A DNA stretch of 64,000 nt from Nocardiopsis eucommiae. GTDB lineage: Bacteria; Actinomycetota; Actinomycetes; Streptosporangiales; Streptosporangiaceae. The stretch covers positions 1,240,001 through 1,304,000 of the forward strand of contig CP074402.1 of the NCBI GenBank assembly GCA_018388625.1. Direction: 5' to 3'. The notes beneath the pieces were generated by a model. It searched no databases. It was not told the origin of the DNA and worked only from the letters and a program-made list of their open reading frames with translations. This document shows positions 1 through 9,945 of this stretch, one piece after another (position 1 is the stretch's first letter; every line of letters begins with the position of its first letter). A program made the position numbers and the translations under genes.

Positions 1-152
1 CCGAGCACCTGAAGGACCACAAGCACGACCACCACAGCCGTCGTGGCCTGCTCCTGATGGTCGGCCGTCGCCGCCGTCTGCTCAAGTACGTGGCCAAGCA
101 GGACATCACCCGCTACCGCTCGCTCATCGAGCGTCTGGGCCTGCGCCGCTAG
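1..152 (+). CDS. rpsO: 30S ribosomal protein S15, C-terminal part (partial)
   Basis: The window opens inside this gene; 49 codons remain in the frame starting at base 3. The residues seen ([20 protein letters not shown], then a [11 protein letters not shown] segment and a terminal LIERLGLRR) are the conserved C-terminal helices of S15, which binds 16S rRNA in the small-subunit platform. pnp follows downstream, the order usual in bacteria, where S15 and PNPase expression are often linked. The start lies outside the window. Confidence 0.95.
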   Translation, partial: EHLKDHKHDHHSRRGLLLMVGRRRRLLKYVAKQDITRYRSLIERLGLRR

Positions 153-162
153 GTCGTTTCGG

Positions 163-193
163 AGGGAGTGGCTTCGGCCGCTCCCTCTTTGTT
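163..193 (+). terminator. Rho-independent terminator after rpsO
   Basis: Stem 163-172 (AGGGAGTGGC) pairs with 177-186 (GCCGCTCCCT) with one G-U pair and a TTCG tetraloop, followed by a short T-rich stretch. It sits 11 bases after the rpsO stop and would separate rpsO from pnp, or act as a processing site between them. The rest of the gap up to 437 shows no gene. Confidence 0.75.
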
Positions 194-437
194 AGTAAGG
201 TGTGACCAGAGTGGTGTCCGCGACGGACGCCACCCGCACCACCCGTGCCGCCACCCCGGACCCAGGGGTCGGTCCTCGGTAGTGGTCTCCGGACATCGCC
301 CGTACGGGCGGGCCGTGGGCTTCGATCGATGACCGACCGTCATCACCTCCGGGGCACGACACGGGATCAGTATCGCCGTGCCACGGACCCGGAGAGGGTC
401 CGGCGCGGCGCCCGCAACGTGTAACAGGAGGTCGCCC

Positions 438-2748
438 ATGGAGGGCGTTTACTCGGCCGAAGCCGTCATCGACAACGGCAAGTTCGGCACCCGCACCATC
501 CGCTTCGAGACCGGCCGTCTGGCCCGTCAGGCCGCCGGTTCGGCCACGGTCTACCTGGACGACGAGACCGTCGTCCTGTCGGCCACCACGGCCTCGAAGC
601 GCCCCAAGGAGAACCTCGACTTCTTCCCCTGACGGTGGACGTCGAGGAGCGGATGTACGCCGCCGGCCGCATCCCCGGCTCCTTCTTCCGGCGTGAGGGC
701 CGTCCTTCCGAGGACGCCATCCTCACCTGCCGTCTGATCGACCGTCCGCTGCGCCCCTCCTTCAAGAAGGGCCTGCGCAACGAGATCCAGATCGTCGAGA
801 CGATCCTGTCGCTGCACCCCGAGCACCTGTACGACGTCGTCGCCATCAACGCGGCCTCGATGTCCACGCAGATCGCCGGTCTGCCCTTCTCCGGCCCGCT
901 CGGCGGCGTCCGGGTCGCGCTGATCGACGGCCAGTGGGTCGGTTTCCCCACCCACGCCGAGCTTGAGGGCGCCACCTTCGACATGGTCGTCGCCGGCCGC
1001 GTCCTGGAGGACGGCGATGTCGCGATCATGATGGTCGAGGCGGAGTCCACCACCCGGACCCTGAAGCTGGTCGCCGAGGGCGCCGTCGGCCCCAACGAGC
1101 AGACCGTGGCCGAGGGCCTCGAGGCCGCCAAGCCCTTCATCAAGGTGCTGTGCAAGGCCCAGCAGGCCGTCGCCGACCAGGCCAGCCGTGAGCAGGGCGA
1201 GTTCCCGATCTTCCTCGACTACGAGGACGACGCCTACGCCGCCGTCGAGGGCGCCGTGCGCGAGGAGCTCGCCAAGGCGCTCACCATCGCGGACAAGCAG
1301 GACCGCGAGGCCGAGCTCGACAAGATCAAGGCGTCGGCCGCCGAGAAGCTGGCCGAGGACTTCGAGGGCCGCGAGAAGGAGATCAGCGCCGCCTTCCGCA
1401 GCCTCAGCAAGCAGCTCATGCGTGAGCGCGTCCTGCGCGACAAGGTCCGCATCGACGGCCGTGGTCCCAAGGACATCCGTCAGCTGAGCGCCGAGGTGGG
1501 CATCCTGCCCCGCGTGCACGGTTCGGCCCTCTTCGAGCGTGGCGAGACCCAGATCATGGGCGTCACCACGCTGAACATGCTGCGCATGGAGCAGACGGTT
1601 GACACGCTCAACCCGGACAAGACCAAGCGCTACATGCACAACTACAACTTCCCGCCCTACTCCACCGGTGAGACCGGTCGGGTGGGCTCGCCCAAGCGGC
1701 GCGAGATCGGGCACGGCGCCCTGGCCGAGCGGGCCCTGCTGCCGGTTCTGCCCGCCCGCGAGGAGTTCCCGTACGCCATCCGCCAGGTGTCCGAGGCCCT
1801 CGGGTCCAACGGCTCCACCTCGATGGGTTCGGTCTGCGCCTCCACCATGTCCCTGATGGCGGCCGGCGTGCCGCTCAAGGAGATGGTGTCCGGTATCGCC
1901 ATGGGTCTGATCAGCGAGGGCGACGAGTTCGTCACGCTGACCGACATCCTCGGTGCCGAGGACGCCTTCGGTGACATGGACTTCAAGGTCGCCGGCACCC
2001 GGGAGCTCATCACGGCGCTCCAGCTGGACACCAAGCTCGACGGCATCCCCGCCGAGCAGCTGGCCCTGGCGCTCCAGCAGGCCCGCGGCGCCCGTCTGGC
2101 CATCCTCGACGTCATGCAGGAGGCCATCGAGCGTCCGGCCGAGATGAGCCCGAACGCCCCGCGCATCCTCACCGTCAAGGTGCCCGTCGAGAAGATCGGT
2201 GAGGTCATCGGCCCGAAGGGCAAGATGATCAACTCGATCCAGGACGACACCGGCGCGGACATCTCGATCGAGGACGACGGCACCATCTACATCGGTGCCA
2301 CCGACGGCCCCTCCGCCGAGGCGGCCCGGGACACGATCAACCAGATCGCGAACCCGACCATGCCCGAGGTGGGCGACCGCTACCTGGGCACCGTCGTCAA
2401 GACGACCGCCTTCGGCGCGTTCGTCTCGCTGCTGCCCGGCAAGGACGGTCTGCTGCACATCTCGCAGATCCGCAAGCTGCACGGCGGCCAGCGCATCGAG
2501 AACCTCGACGACGTGATCAGCATCGGTGAGAAGATCCAGGTCGAGATCCGCGAGATCGACGACCGCGGGAAGCTCTCCCTGGTCCCGGTCGAGGTCGTGG
2601 AGTCCGAGACCGCCGCCAAGTCCGACAAGGCCGAGGCCCCGCGGCCGCGGACGCGGACGAGGACGACGAGAAGGGCGACGACAAGGGCGAGGGCGCCCCG
2701 CGCCGCCGCCGTCGCCGCAGCTCGGGCGGGCGTTCCGAGAACACCTGA
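438..2748 (+). CDS. pnp: Polyribonucleotide nucleotidyltransferase (PNPase), two frame breaks
   Basis: Phosphorolytic 3'-5' exoribonuclease and RNA-tailing enzyme of about 770 residues. In order there are two RNase PH-like cores, a KH domain ([20 protein letters not shown] near 2178-2237) and an S1 domain ([20 protein letters not shown] near 2389-2448), then an acidic and Arg-rich tail. The ATG at 438 follows a good AGGAGG. The frame breaks at the C run 626-629 and again at 2637-2640; one extra C at each restores [13 protein letters not shown] and an acidic tail ending SGGRSENT at 2748. Without the second correction the frame runs into the next gene, which is not plausible. Probably intact in the organism. 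Confidence 0.95.
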
Positions 2749-2860
2749 TCCACACCTGTGTGACCCTGTACGGGGCGGTCGCGTCTGCACGACGCGGCCG
2801 CCCCGCCGTCGTCCCGGGCGTATGCTCTGCTGGATGTCCCGACGCGAAGAAGAAGGATCC

Positions 2861-4194
2861 ATGAGTTCTGTCCCCATCGCCGCCGAGCAGGAGCCGGGCA
2901 CGACCGTCACGCTGCTGGAGCCCGACGGCGGTTCCGGTCTGGTGCGTCGGACGGTGCTGCCCGGCGGCCTGCGCGTGGTCACCGAGAACGTTCCCGGGGG
3001 CCGCTCCGCCGCCTTCGGTGTCTCCGCGACCACCGGCTCCCGTGACGAGGACTCCGCGCACGCGGGGTCGGCGCACTTCCTGGAGCACCTGCTCTTCAAG
3101 GGGACCGGGACCCGTTCGGCGCTGGAGATCTCCGCGCTGCTGGACGGGGTGGGCGCCGACCACAACGCGTACACCACCAAGGAACACACCTGCTACTACG
3201 CGAAGGTCCTCGACCGGGACCTGCCGCTCGCGGTGGACGTGGTGGGCGACATGGTCGCCAACTCGGTCCTGGACGAGGGGAGGTGGAGACCGAGCGCGGC
3301 GTGATCCTGGAGGAGATCGCCATGTACGAGGACGAGCCCGCCGACCTGGTGGACGACGTCTTCGCGGAGCACTTCTTCGGTGACACCCCGCTGGGGCGCC
3401 CGATCCTCGGCACGACCGACACGATCAAGGCGCTCTCCCGCGAGCGCATCGCCGAGCAGTACCGGGACGCCTACGTGCCCTCGGAGCTCATCGTGACGGC
3501 TGCGGGCAGCCTGGACCACGAGAGCGTCGTGGAGCAGGTCCGCTCCATGTTCGCGAACCGCCTCGGCGCCGCCGGTGACGCCCGCCCGTCCCGCCCGCGC
3601 GGGGCCGGGGAACCGGTCCGGACCTTCGGTGGCACGGTCGTGCAGCCGCGTGAGACCGAGCAGGCGCACATCATCCTGGGTTCGGAGGGGCTGACCCGCA
3701 CCGACCCGCGCTGGCACGCCCTGCGCCTGCTCAGCGCCGCGTTGGGCGGCGGCATGTCGTCGCGTCTCTTCCAGGAGGTGCGGGAGAAGCGCGGCCTGGC
3801 CTACGCGGTGCACGCGTACCACACGGCCTACGCCGACACCGGAACCTTCCAGATCTACGCGGGCTGCCTGCCGGAGAAGGCCGACGAGGTCATCGGCGTC
3901 TGCCGCGACGAGCTGGCCAAGGTCGCCGCGTCCGGGATCACTCCGGAGGAGCTGACCCGCGCCAAGGGCCAGATCCAGGGCGCCATGGTGCTCGGCAGCG
4001 AGGGCACCAACGCCCGGATGGGCCGCCTGCTCGCCCACGAGCTCACCCAGCCGCGCCACTTCTCCATCGACGAGGACCTGGCCCTGTTCGACGCCGTCAC
4101 GCTGGACGACGTCGCCGGGGTCGCCGCCGAGCTGCTGGCCCGCCCGAGGGCGCTCGCCGTGATCGGCCCGTACGCGGCCGACCGGACGTTCTGA
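2861..4194 (+). CDS. M16 family zinc metallopeptidase (processing-peptidase-like), one frame break
   Basis: Insulinase/mitochondrial processing peptidase family protein of about 445 residues, the usual length of the actinobacterial member encoded after pnp. The inverted zinc motif HxxEH is at residues 72-76 (HFLEH), and the third ligand Glu lies in the [16 protein letters not shown] segment just after the break. A C-terminal M16 domain with [10 protein letters not shown] follows. The frame breaks at the G run 3277-3280; one extra G joins the two parts. Start ATG 2861 follows AAGAAGGA. The substrate is unknown. Position behind pnp is a conserved actinobacterial arrangement (family knowledge). 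Confidence 0.9.
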
Positions 4195-4215
4195 GGTCGG
4201 ACCCCGCGAACGAAG

Positions 4216-4247
4216 GGAGCCCGTGACCGTCGCCGGTCACGGGCTCC
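4216..4247. terminator. Bidirectional hairpin terminator between convergent genes
   Basis: Perfect 13-bp stem (4216-4228 with 4235-4247; GGAGCCCGTGACC) and a six-base loop. It lies between the M16 gene ending at 4194 and the convergent hsp20 ending at 4262, so it can serve both. There is no long T tract, as is common in high-GC actinobacteria. Confidence 0.75.
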
Positions 4248-4261
4248 TCCTTCCGCTCGCC

Positions 4262-4747
4262 CTACAGCGGGCGTCCGCGCGGCCGACCGCGCTTCTTGAT
4301 CGCGATCTGCCGGGGGCCGCCGGTGTGGGCGCCACCGTGGACGACGACCTCCAGGAGGCCGTCACCGAAGGCCGCCTCGACGTCCTTGTCCTCGACGTCC
4401 TCGGGGAGGCTGATCTCACGCCGGAACGAGCCCATGAAGCGCTCGGACGTGTAGTAGATCGTGGAGTCGTCCTCCTCGCGGTGCCGCTCGCCGCTGATGA
4501 CGAGCACGCCGTGCGCGAGGCTGACGGACACGTCGGTCTCCTTGACCCCGGGCAGCTCCGCCCGGATGACGAGGTCGCGGCCCTTGGCCATGATGTCCGT
4601 GGACGGGCTCCAGGCGTCGGCGAACGTCCTCTCGCGCTCACCCACCTGGGTGGTCTCGATCGTCGAGATCGTGTCCGACATCCTGTTCATCTCGGTGATC
4701 ATGTCCACCACCCCGTGGAAGGGGTTGCTGAACCTCTTGGGTGCCAC
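4262..4747 (-). CDS. Hsp20/alpha-crystallin small heat shock protein
   Basis: A 161-residue ATP-independent holdase that keeps unfolding proteins soluble. The alpha-crystallin core spans roughly residues 45-145, with the ELPGV(K)ETDVSV strand and the GERHREEDD and GSFRREISLPEDV elements. The tail IAIKKRGRPRGRPL is basic. Start ATG at 4747 is preceded by GAGGCAACGG. It lies 60 bases downstream of the transporter gene on the same strand but probably has its own promoter there. Confidence 0.9.
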   Translation of the reverse strand: MAPKRFSNPFHGVVDMITEMNRMSDTISTIETTQVGERERTFADAWSPSTDIMAKGRDLVIRAELPGVKETDVSVSLAHGVLVISGERHREEDDSTIYYTSERFMGSFRREISLPEDVEDKDVEAAFGDGLLEVVVHGGAHTGGPRQIAIKKRGRPRGRPL

Positions 4748-4791
4748 CGTTGCCTCCTCAATACGCCGTCGGTGGTGATGCGCCCACCGTC

Positions 4792-4809
4792 AGGAACGAA
4801 CTGGTTCCT
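4792..4809 (-). promoter_or_regulatory. Candidate operator upstream of hsp20
   Basis: Inverted repeat AGGAAC (4792-4797) / GTTCCT (4804-4809) with six bases between, 45 bases before the hsp20 start and just touching the stop codon of the upstream transporter gene. It does not match the HspR HAIR or HrcA CIRCE consensus. The role is inferred from position only. Confidence 0.3.
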
Positions 4810-6413
4810 ACTCTGCCCGGTCTCCGGAACGAGAACGATCCTCGGCCCGCGACCTCTTGGGTTCGCCCGGGGCACGTTCGCTGGCCAGCCCCTTGAACAA
4901 CCCGGCCGCCATGAACAGCAGGATCACCGCGAAGGGCAGTCCGGTGATCACCGAGGCCGCTTGGAGCGCCGACAACGCGTCGTCGCCCCCGGCCACCAGG
5001 AGGATCCAGGTGACGCCGCCCAGGCAGACGGCCCAGAAGCCGCGCTGGAAGCGGTTCGGGTTCCGGGTGCCGCCGTTGGTCAGCATGTCCACGACCAGCG
5101 AGCCGGAGTCCGCGGAGGTGACGAAGAAGATGGCCACGACGGCCAGCAGCCACACGGCCGCGACCATCGCGACCACTCCGGAGATCGGCAGCGCCTCCAA
5201 CAGGGTGAACGCGGCCTGGGCCTCGTCCCCCTCGATGAAGTTGGCCCTGCCCGCGAGGTCGTAGAAGAGGCCGGAGCCACCGAACACGCCGAACCACAGG
5301 ACGCAGACACCGGTCGGGGCGAACAGGGCGCCGATCACGAACTCACGGATGGTGCGCCCGTAGGAGATCCGTGCCAGGAAGATGCCGACGAAGGGCGCCC
5401 AGGAGATCCACCAGCCCCAGTAGAAGATGGTCCAGGCCTGGGTCCAGGCCGCCCCCTGCTCGTCGACCCGGGGACTCGGGAACGACAGGCTCCAGGAGAC
5501 GAGGTTGCTCAGGTACTCCCCGGAGGCGGTGGTGGTGCTCGCGATGATCCAGAGTTTGGGACCGACCGCGAACACGAAGGCGAGCAGGATGAACGCCAGC
5601 CACAGGTTGATCACCGACAGGCGGCGCAGTCCCTTGTCGATGCCGGACAGCACACTGAACAGCGCCACGGCCGTGATCACCACGATGATCAGGGTCTGGA
5701 TCAGCGCGTTGTTCGGAAGCCCGAACACGTCGGTGAGCCCGCCGTTGATCTGGAGGGTGCCCAGGCCCAGCGACGTGGCCAGGCCGAAGATGGTGCCGAA
5801 CACCGCGAGGATGTCGACGACGTTGCCGGGCCAGCCGAAGGCGCGGTCCCCGAGCAGCGGGTGGAGCGCGGAGGCCGGGCGCAGCGGCAGACCCTTGCGG
5901 TAGGCGAAGTAGCCCAGGGACAGGCCGAGGGCGATGTAGACGGCCCAGGGGTGGAACCCCCAGTGGAAGAACGTGAGCGCCAGCGACTCCGACGCGGCCG
6001 CGGGCAGCGGAGCGCCGTCCTCACCCGGCATGAGCGCGGCGTCGCGCGGCCAGTGCAGGTGCTCGATGGGCTCGGCCACACCCCAGAAGACCAGTCCGAT
6101 GCCCATGCCCGTGGTGAAGAGCATCGCGAACCAGGCCAGGGTGCTGAACTCGGGTCGCGAGTCGTCCGGTCCGAGACGGATGCCCCCGTACTTGCTGAGC
6201 ATCAGGAACACGGCGGTGACGACGAAGAAGACCGTCGCCAGGACGTAGATCCAGCCGATCTTCTCGCCGATCCACGTCCGGGTGCCCTCAGTGGCGTCCA
6301 GCAGGGGCCCGTGTACGCCACACCCAGGATGATGAAGGCGATGATCACGAGGCCCGACACGCCGAAGACCGTGGGGTTCGTCTTTTCTTTTATGTATGTG
6401 CGCAGGGATGAGA
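4808..6413 (-). CDS. BCCT family betaine/carnitine/choline transporter 1, one frame break
   Basis: Sodium-coupled uptake of compatible solutes such as glycine betaine, about 535 residues and twelve membrane helices. The betaine-type glycine stretch GMGIGLVFWGVAEP is present, as is the aromatic box around FYWGWWISWAPFVGIF and the SYGRTIREF loop. The frame breaks at the G run 6304-6307; one extra base joins IILGVAYTG to LLDATEGT. No ATG, GTG or TTG exists in frame near the N-terminus. The only codon correctly spaced from the strong GGAAGGAG (6419-6426) is ATC at 6411-6413, used here as a provisional start. The C-terminal tail is short compared with BetP. Confidence 0.88.
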
Positions 6414-6502
6414 TGGTGTCTCCTTCCCGGCACCGCCGGGGGATCGAGCGGTGTTTGGGAGAGTTGCCGGTCCCGCTGCCGGCCACGGATGGGTCCCGTG
6501 GG

Positions 6503-6531
6503 ATGTTAGGGCCGTTGGTCCCTTGCAGCAA
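6503..6531 (-). promoter_or_regulatory. Candidate sigma-70-type promoter for BCCT transporter 1
   Basis: On the minus strand, TTGCTG (6526-6531) and TAACAT (6503-6508) are separated by 17 bases. This lies about 90 bases upstream of the transporter start, in a locally AT-richer stretch. It is read by eye only. Confidence 0.4.
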
Positions 6532-6661
6532 AGTAAAGCCGCGAGTTGGAGTGTTCCGACAAAAACGGCATGACGGACTTGGGTCGCGTGTGGCGCGGAC
6601 GTCGCGGCGCCCGGAGGGTGCCTCCGGGTCAGGGCGCGGCGGCAGTGAGGTGATCAGAGCC

Positions 6662-7142
6662 TCAAGGGTGAGCCCCGCGCGGTCCAGCCAGTCCGCGATC
6701 ACCTCGAGTTCCGCGTCGGTGTAGCCAGCGTGCAGGTCGGTCATGGCCTGGCGCATGCCCGGCGCGGGGGACCGAGCGTGGCCTCGGCGCCCTCGAGGAG
6801 CCGCACGGCGATCTTGCGTCGATCCAGCGGGTGCGGTGCGCGCTCGACCAGTCCGTGTGCCTCCAGGCGGTCCACGACGCCGGTGACGGACCCGGTGGAC
6901 AGGCAGAGGCTGTCCGCGATCTCGCCGGGCGTCATGGTGCCGCTCGCGCGGAGCAGTGTGTAGCACTGGAAGTCGGTCGGGTTCATGCCCGAGCGGTCGG
7001 CCATGCGGTGCAGGAGCCGGACCAGGCGCACGGCCAGCTGCTGTCCGTCGCTCTGGAGCGCCTCGTACAGCTCCGCACGCGTCCTGTGACCGTTGCCGTC
7101 TCCGGGTGCCCTCGCGGGAGGCTCGGTGCTGGGCGCGGTGTC
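6662..7142 (-). CDS. MarR family transcriptional regulator, one or two frame breaks
   Basis: Winged-helix regulator of about 150-160 residues. The visible core includes LAVRLVRLLHRMADRSGM, then MTPGEIADSLCLSTGSVTGV (recognition helix) and the wing VERAPHPLDRRKIAVRL. The ATG at 7142 (MDTAPSTEPP) fits better than a start at 7184. The frame breaks at the G run 6766-6770; one extra base continues into APGMRQAMTDLHAGYTDAEL, a typical MarR C-terminal helix. The stop is uncertain: a second missing base in the CCCC run near 6672 would give a stop at 6662-6664, otherwise the frame stays open into the transporter gene. It is divergent from the carotenoid operon and is a natural candidate for its regulator. 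Confidence 0.75.
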
Positions 7143-7245
7143 CATGGATCTCCCTACCGCTCCGTGAACGGTCCCTCCGGTCACTTGCCGTCGAGTCTAG
7201 GCCGCTCTCCAAGTGTCGCCTGGCCCCGGAGTGCGTCGCGTGAAA

Positions 7246-7277
7246 TACTTGCCTCAGTAAGATGCTCGATTTTTAAG
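7246..7277 (+). promoter_or_regulatory. Candidate crtE promoter with overlapping MarR-type operator
   Basis: TTGCCT (7249-7254) and TTTAAG (7272-7277) are 17 bases apart. The -35 box lies inside an imperfect palindrome: CTTGC (7248-7252), four bases, GTAAG (7257-7261), extended by AT pairs outside. It lies between the divergent marR and crtE genes. A repressor bound here would block the -35 box. Inferred from sequence alone. Confidence 0.4.
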
Positions 7278-7339
7278 GTATTTCCCGAGAAATCGGACAC
7301 TCGCCGGGGGTAGCCATCGCCGTCTCGCCTGCCGACACC

Positions 7340-8428
7340 GTGGAGGAACCGCTTCCCACCGACCTGGACGGGGTGCGGGAGGCGGTGAACGGACTCCTGG
7401 CCGCGTACCTCGGACACAGGGTCGAGGCCGCACGGGCGGTCGACGGGGACTTCGCGGCCGAACTCTGCGCGAGGATGTCGGCCTTCACACTCGCCGGGGG
7501 CAAGGGTCTGCGCTCCGTTCTGGCCTGGTGGGGGTGGCTCGCCGGTGGCGGCACCGCCGCGGGGCCGGTCGCCGGGTCGGCGCTGCGAGCGTGCTCGGCG
7601 GTCGAGGTGCTCCAGTCCTTCGCCCTCGCGCACGACGACGTCATGGACGCCGCCCCGCTCCGGCGCGGTTCCCCCTCCTTCCACGCCGTGTACACGAGAC
7701 AACACCGTGAGAGGGGCCTGCGCGGGGACGCGCGCCGCTACGGCGAGTCCCTGGCGATCCTCGTCGGGGACCTCGCCATGGTCTGGGCCGACGACCTCCT
7801 CCACGAGTCCCTGGCCGACCTGCCCACCGGGGCCGCCGCGCACGCGGTGTGGCGGGACATGCGTACCGAGGTCATCGCCGGACAGTTCCTGGACCTCGGC
7901 GCCCAGGCCGACGGCGACCGCTCCGAGGACAGGGCGGTACGCATCGACCAGCTCAAGACGGCGACCTACACCGTCGAACGCCCCCTGCACATGGGGGCGG
8001 TGATGGCCGGGGCCGACGAGGCCACCGTGACCGCCCTCCGCGCGTACGGCACCGACGTGGGCGTGGCCTTCCAGCTCAGGAACGACCTGATGGACGCCTA
8101 CGGCGCCCCCGACCACACCGGGAAGCGGACCGGCGAGGACCTGCGGGAGGGCAAGAACACACTCCTGTTGGCCTGCGGCGTCCGGAGGGCGGAGGAGGCG
8201 GGGGACCGGTCGGCCCAGCGCGCCCTCGCCCGGGTCGGACGCTCCTCCGCACCGGAGGACGCGGAGGAGGCGGCGCGCGTGCTCGACCGCGTCGGCGCCC
8301 GCGAGGAGGTCAGCCGTCGATGCCGCCTGCTCGCCGAGCGCGGACTGGGACGGATCCGCCGACTCGATCTCCACCCCGCCGTCTCCGAGGGCCTGCGCCG
8401 CTTCGCCGAGACAGCGGCCCGTACGTGA
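7340..8428 (+). CDS. crtE: Geranylgeranyl diphosphate synthase
   Basis: Makes the C20 precursor of carotenoids by adding isopentenyl units; about 362 residues, polyprenyl synthase fold. GGKGLR is at residues 53-58 and the first Asp-rich motif DDVMD at 99-103. The second Asp-rich motif reads NDLMD at 248-252, with Asn in the first Asp position. Start is taken at GTG 7340, but its ribosome binding site is poor; the better-spaced codon 10 triplets upstream (7310, after GGGGG) is ATC, encoding a natural-looking MAVSPADT if it were ATG. First gene of crtE-I-B and the Rieske gene. Confidence 0.88.
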   Translation: MEEPLPTDLDGVREAVNGLLAAYLGHRVEAARAVDGDFAAELCARMSAFTLAGGKGLRSVLAWWGWLAGGGTAAGPVAGSALRACSAVEVLQSFALAHDDVMDAAPLRRGSPSFHAVYTRQHRERGLRGDARRYGESLAILVGDLAMVWADDLLHESLADLPTGAAAHAVWRDMRTEVIAGQFLDLGAQADGDRSEDRAVRIDQLKTATYTVERPLHMGAVMAGADEATVTALRAYGTDVGVAFQLRNDLMDAYGAPDHTGKRTGEDLREGKNTLLLACGVRRAEEAGDRSAQRALARVGRSSAPEDAEEAARVLDRVGAREEVSRRCRLLAERGLGRIRRLDLHPAVSEGLRRFAETAART

Positions 8429-8454
8429 AACCCACACCGAGAGGATCCGTCGAC

Positions 8455-9945
8455 GTGCCCGCGAGGAACGGTAGGGAACCCGTGGTCGTGGTGGGGGCCG
8501 GTCTGTCCGGACTCTCCTGCGCCCTCCACCTGCTGGGAGCCGGACGCGAGGTCGTGGTGCTCGAACGCGAGGACCATCCCGGCGGACGCGCCGGGCGCCT
8601 GGACATGGACGGCTTCCGGGTCGACACCGGACCGACCGTGCTCACCATGCCCGAACTCCTCGACGAGGCGTTCGCGGCGGTCGGGGAGTCCGTCGGCGAC
8701 CGGCTCGAACTGCTGCCGCTGGCCCCGGCCTACCGGGCGTCCTTCACCGACGGCTCCACCGTCGACGTGCACACTGACCGGGAGCGGATGGCCGCCGAGG
8801 TGGCCCGGGTCGCGGGCCTGCGTGAGGCGGTGGGCTACCTGCGGCTCCGGGACTGGCTCACCCGTCTGTACGAGGTGGAGATGCGGTCGTTCATCGACGC
8901 GCGGTTCGACTCGCCGCTCGACCTCCTCGGCCCGGACCTCGTGCGGCTCGCCGCGATGGGCGGGTTCCGCCGCCTGTCCCGGGTCGTCGGCGGCCACCTG
9001 AAGGACGAGCGCCTGCGCCGCGTCTTCTCCTTCCAGTCGCTCTACGCCGGGGTCGCCCCGGACCGGGCCCTGGCCGCCTACGCCGTCATCGCGTACATGG
9101 ACACCGTCGCGGGCGTCCACTTCCCGAAGGGCGGCATGCGCGCCATGGGCGAGGCCCTGGCGGGCGCCGCCGCCAAGGCCGGGGCGGTCCTGCGCTACGG
9201 GGAGTCGGCACACCGCCTGGAGCGTCGCGGAGACCGGGTCACGGCGGTCATCACCGAGCGCGGGGAGCGCCTGCCCTGCGACCACGTGGTGCTGACCACC
9301 GACCTCGCCGCCGCGCACCGTCTGCTCGACCACCGCTCGCGGCGCCCGCTGCCCCACCGGTACTCCCCGTCGGCCGTGGTGCTCCACCTGGGCACCGACC
9401 GCACCTGGGACCACCTGGCCCACCACACCATCTCCTTCGGCACGCAGTGGGAACGCACCTTCACGGAGATCATCGACGAGGGCCGGACCATGAGCGACCC
9501 CTCCCTCCTGGTCACCCAGCCCACCCTCACCGACCCGAGCCTGGCACCCGACGGGCACCACCTCCTGTACGTCCTGGCGCCCGCGCCCAACCTGGCCGCG
9601 GCGGACATCGACTGGGACAGCGAGGGCCCCCGCTACCGGGACCGGATCGTGGCCGTCCTCGAAGCCCGGGGGATGACCGGCCTGGACGCCTCGGTGCGCG
9701 CCGAACACCTGGTCACGCCCGCCGACTGGGCCCGACAGGGGCTGGCCCGGGGCACCCCCTTCTCCCTCGCCCACACCTTCGCGCAGACCGGGCCCTTCCG
9801 GCCGCGCAACACCGTCCCCGGAACCGCCAACGCGGTCCTGGCCGGGTGCGGGACCACGCCCGGGGTGGGTCTGCCGACCGTCCTCGTCTCAGGGAAGCTG
9901 GCGGCCGCGCGCGTCGTGGCCGGAACGGAGCGGCGCGCACGATGA
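8455..9945 (+). CDS. crtI: Phytoene desaturase
   Basis: FAD-dependent desaturase of 496 residues that converts phytoene to lycopene. The N-terminal dinucleotide-binding motif is VVVVGAGLSGLSCALHL followed by EREDHPGGRAG; the C-terminal carotenoid-oxidase signature region NAVLAGCGTTPGVGLPTVL is intact. The GTG at 8455 follows GAGAGGA; crtE ends 27 bases upstream. The stop overlaps the crtB start in an ATGA, implying translational coupling. No frame breaks seen. Confidence 0.93.
   Translation: MPARNGREPVVVVGAGLSGLSCALHLLGAGREVVVLEREDHPGGRAGRLDMDGFRVDTGPTVLTMPELLDEAFAAVGESVGDRLELLPLAPAYRASFTDGSTVDVHTDRERMAAEVARVAGLREAVGYLRLRDWLTRLYEVEMRSFIDARFDSPLDLLGPDLVRLAAMGGFRRLSRVVGGHLKDERLRRVFSFQSLYAGVAPDRALAAYAVIAYMDTVAGVHFPKGGMRAMGEALAGAAAKAGAVLRYGESAHRLERRGDRVTAVITERGERLPCDHVVLTTDLAAAHRLLDHRSRRPLPHRYSPSAVVLHLGTDRTWDHLAHHTISFGTQWERTFTEIIDEGRTMSDPSLLVTQPTLTDPSLAPDGHHLLYVLAPAPNLAAADIDWDSEGPRYRDRIVAVLEARGMTGLDASVRAEHLVTPADWARQGLARGTPFSLAHTFAQTGPFRPRNTVPGTANAVLAGCGTTPGVGLPTVLVSGKLAAARVVAGTERRAR

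Noticed and set aside
438..2748. pnp as a pseudogene
   Set aside because: Both breaks are single-base losses in C runs and the same pattern recurs in dozens of genes, so error is the simpler explanation.
551..3187. An 878-codon open frame on the minus strand opposite pnp
   Set aside because: It mirrors the pnp and M16 codons in a GC-rich genome, has low-complexity composition and no family features.
4223..6724. An 833-codon plus-strand frame across hsp20 and the BCCT gene
   Set aside because: Repetitive composition typical of an antisense shadow; both minus-strand genes are clear homologues.
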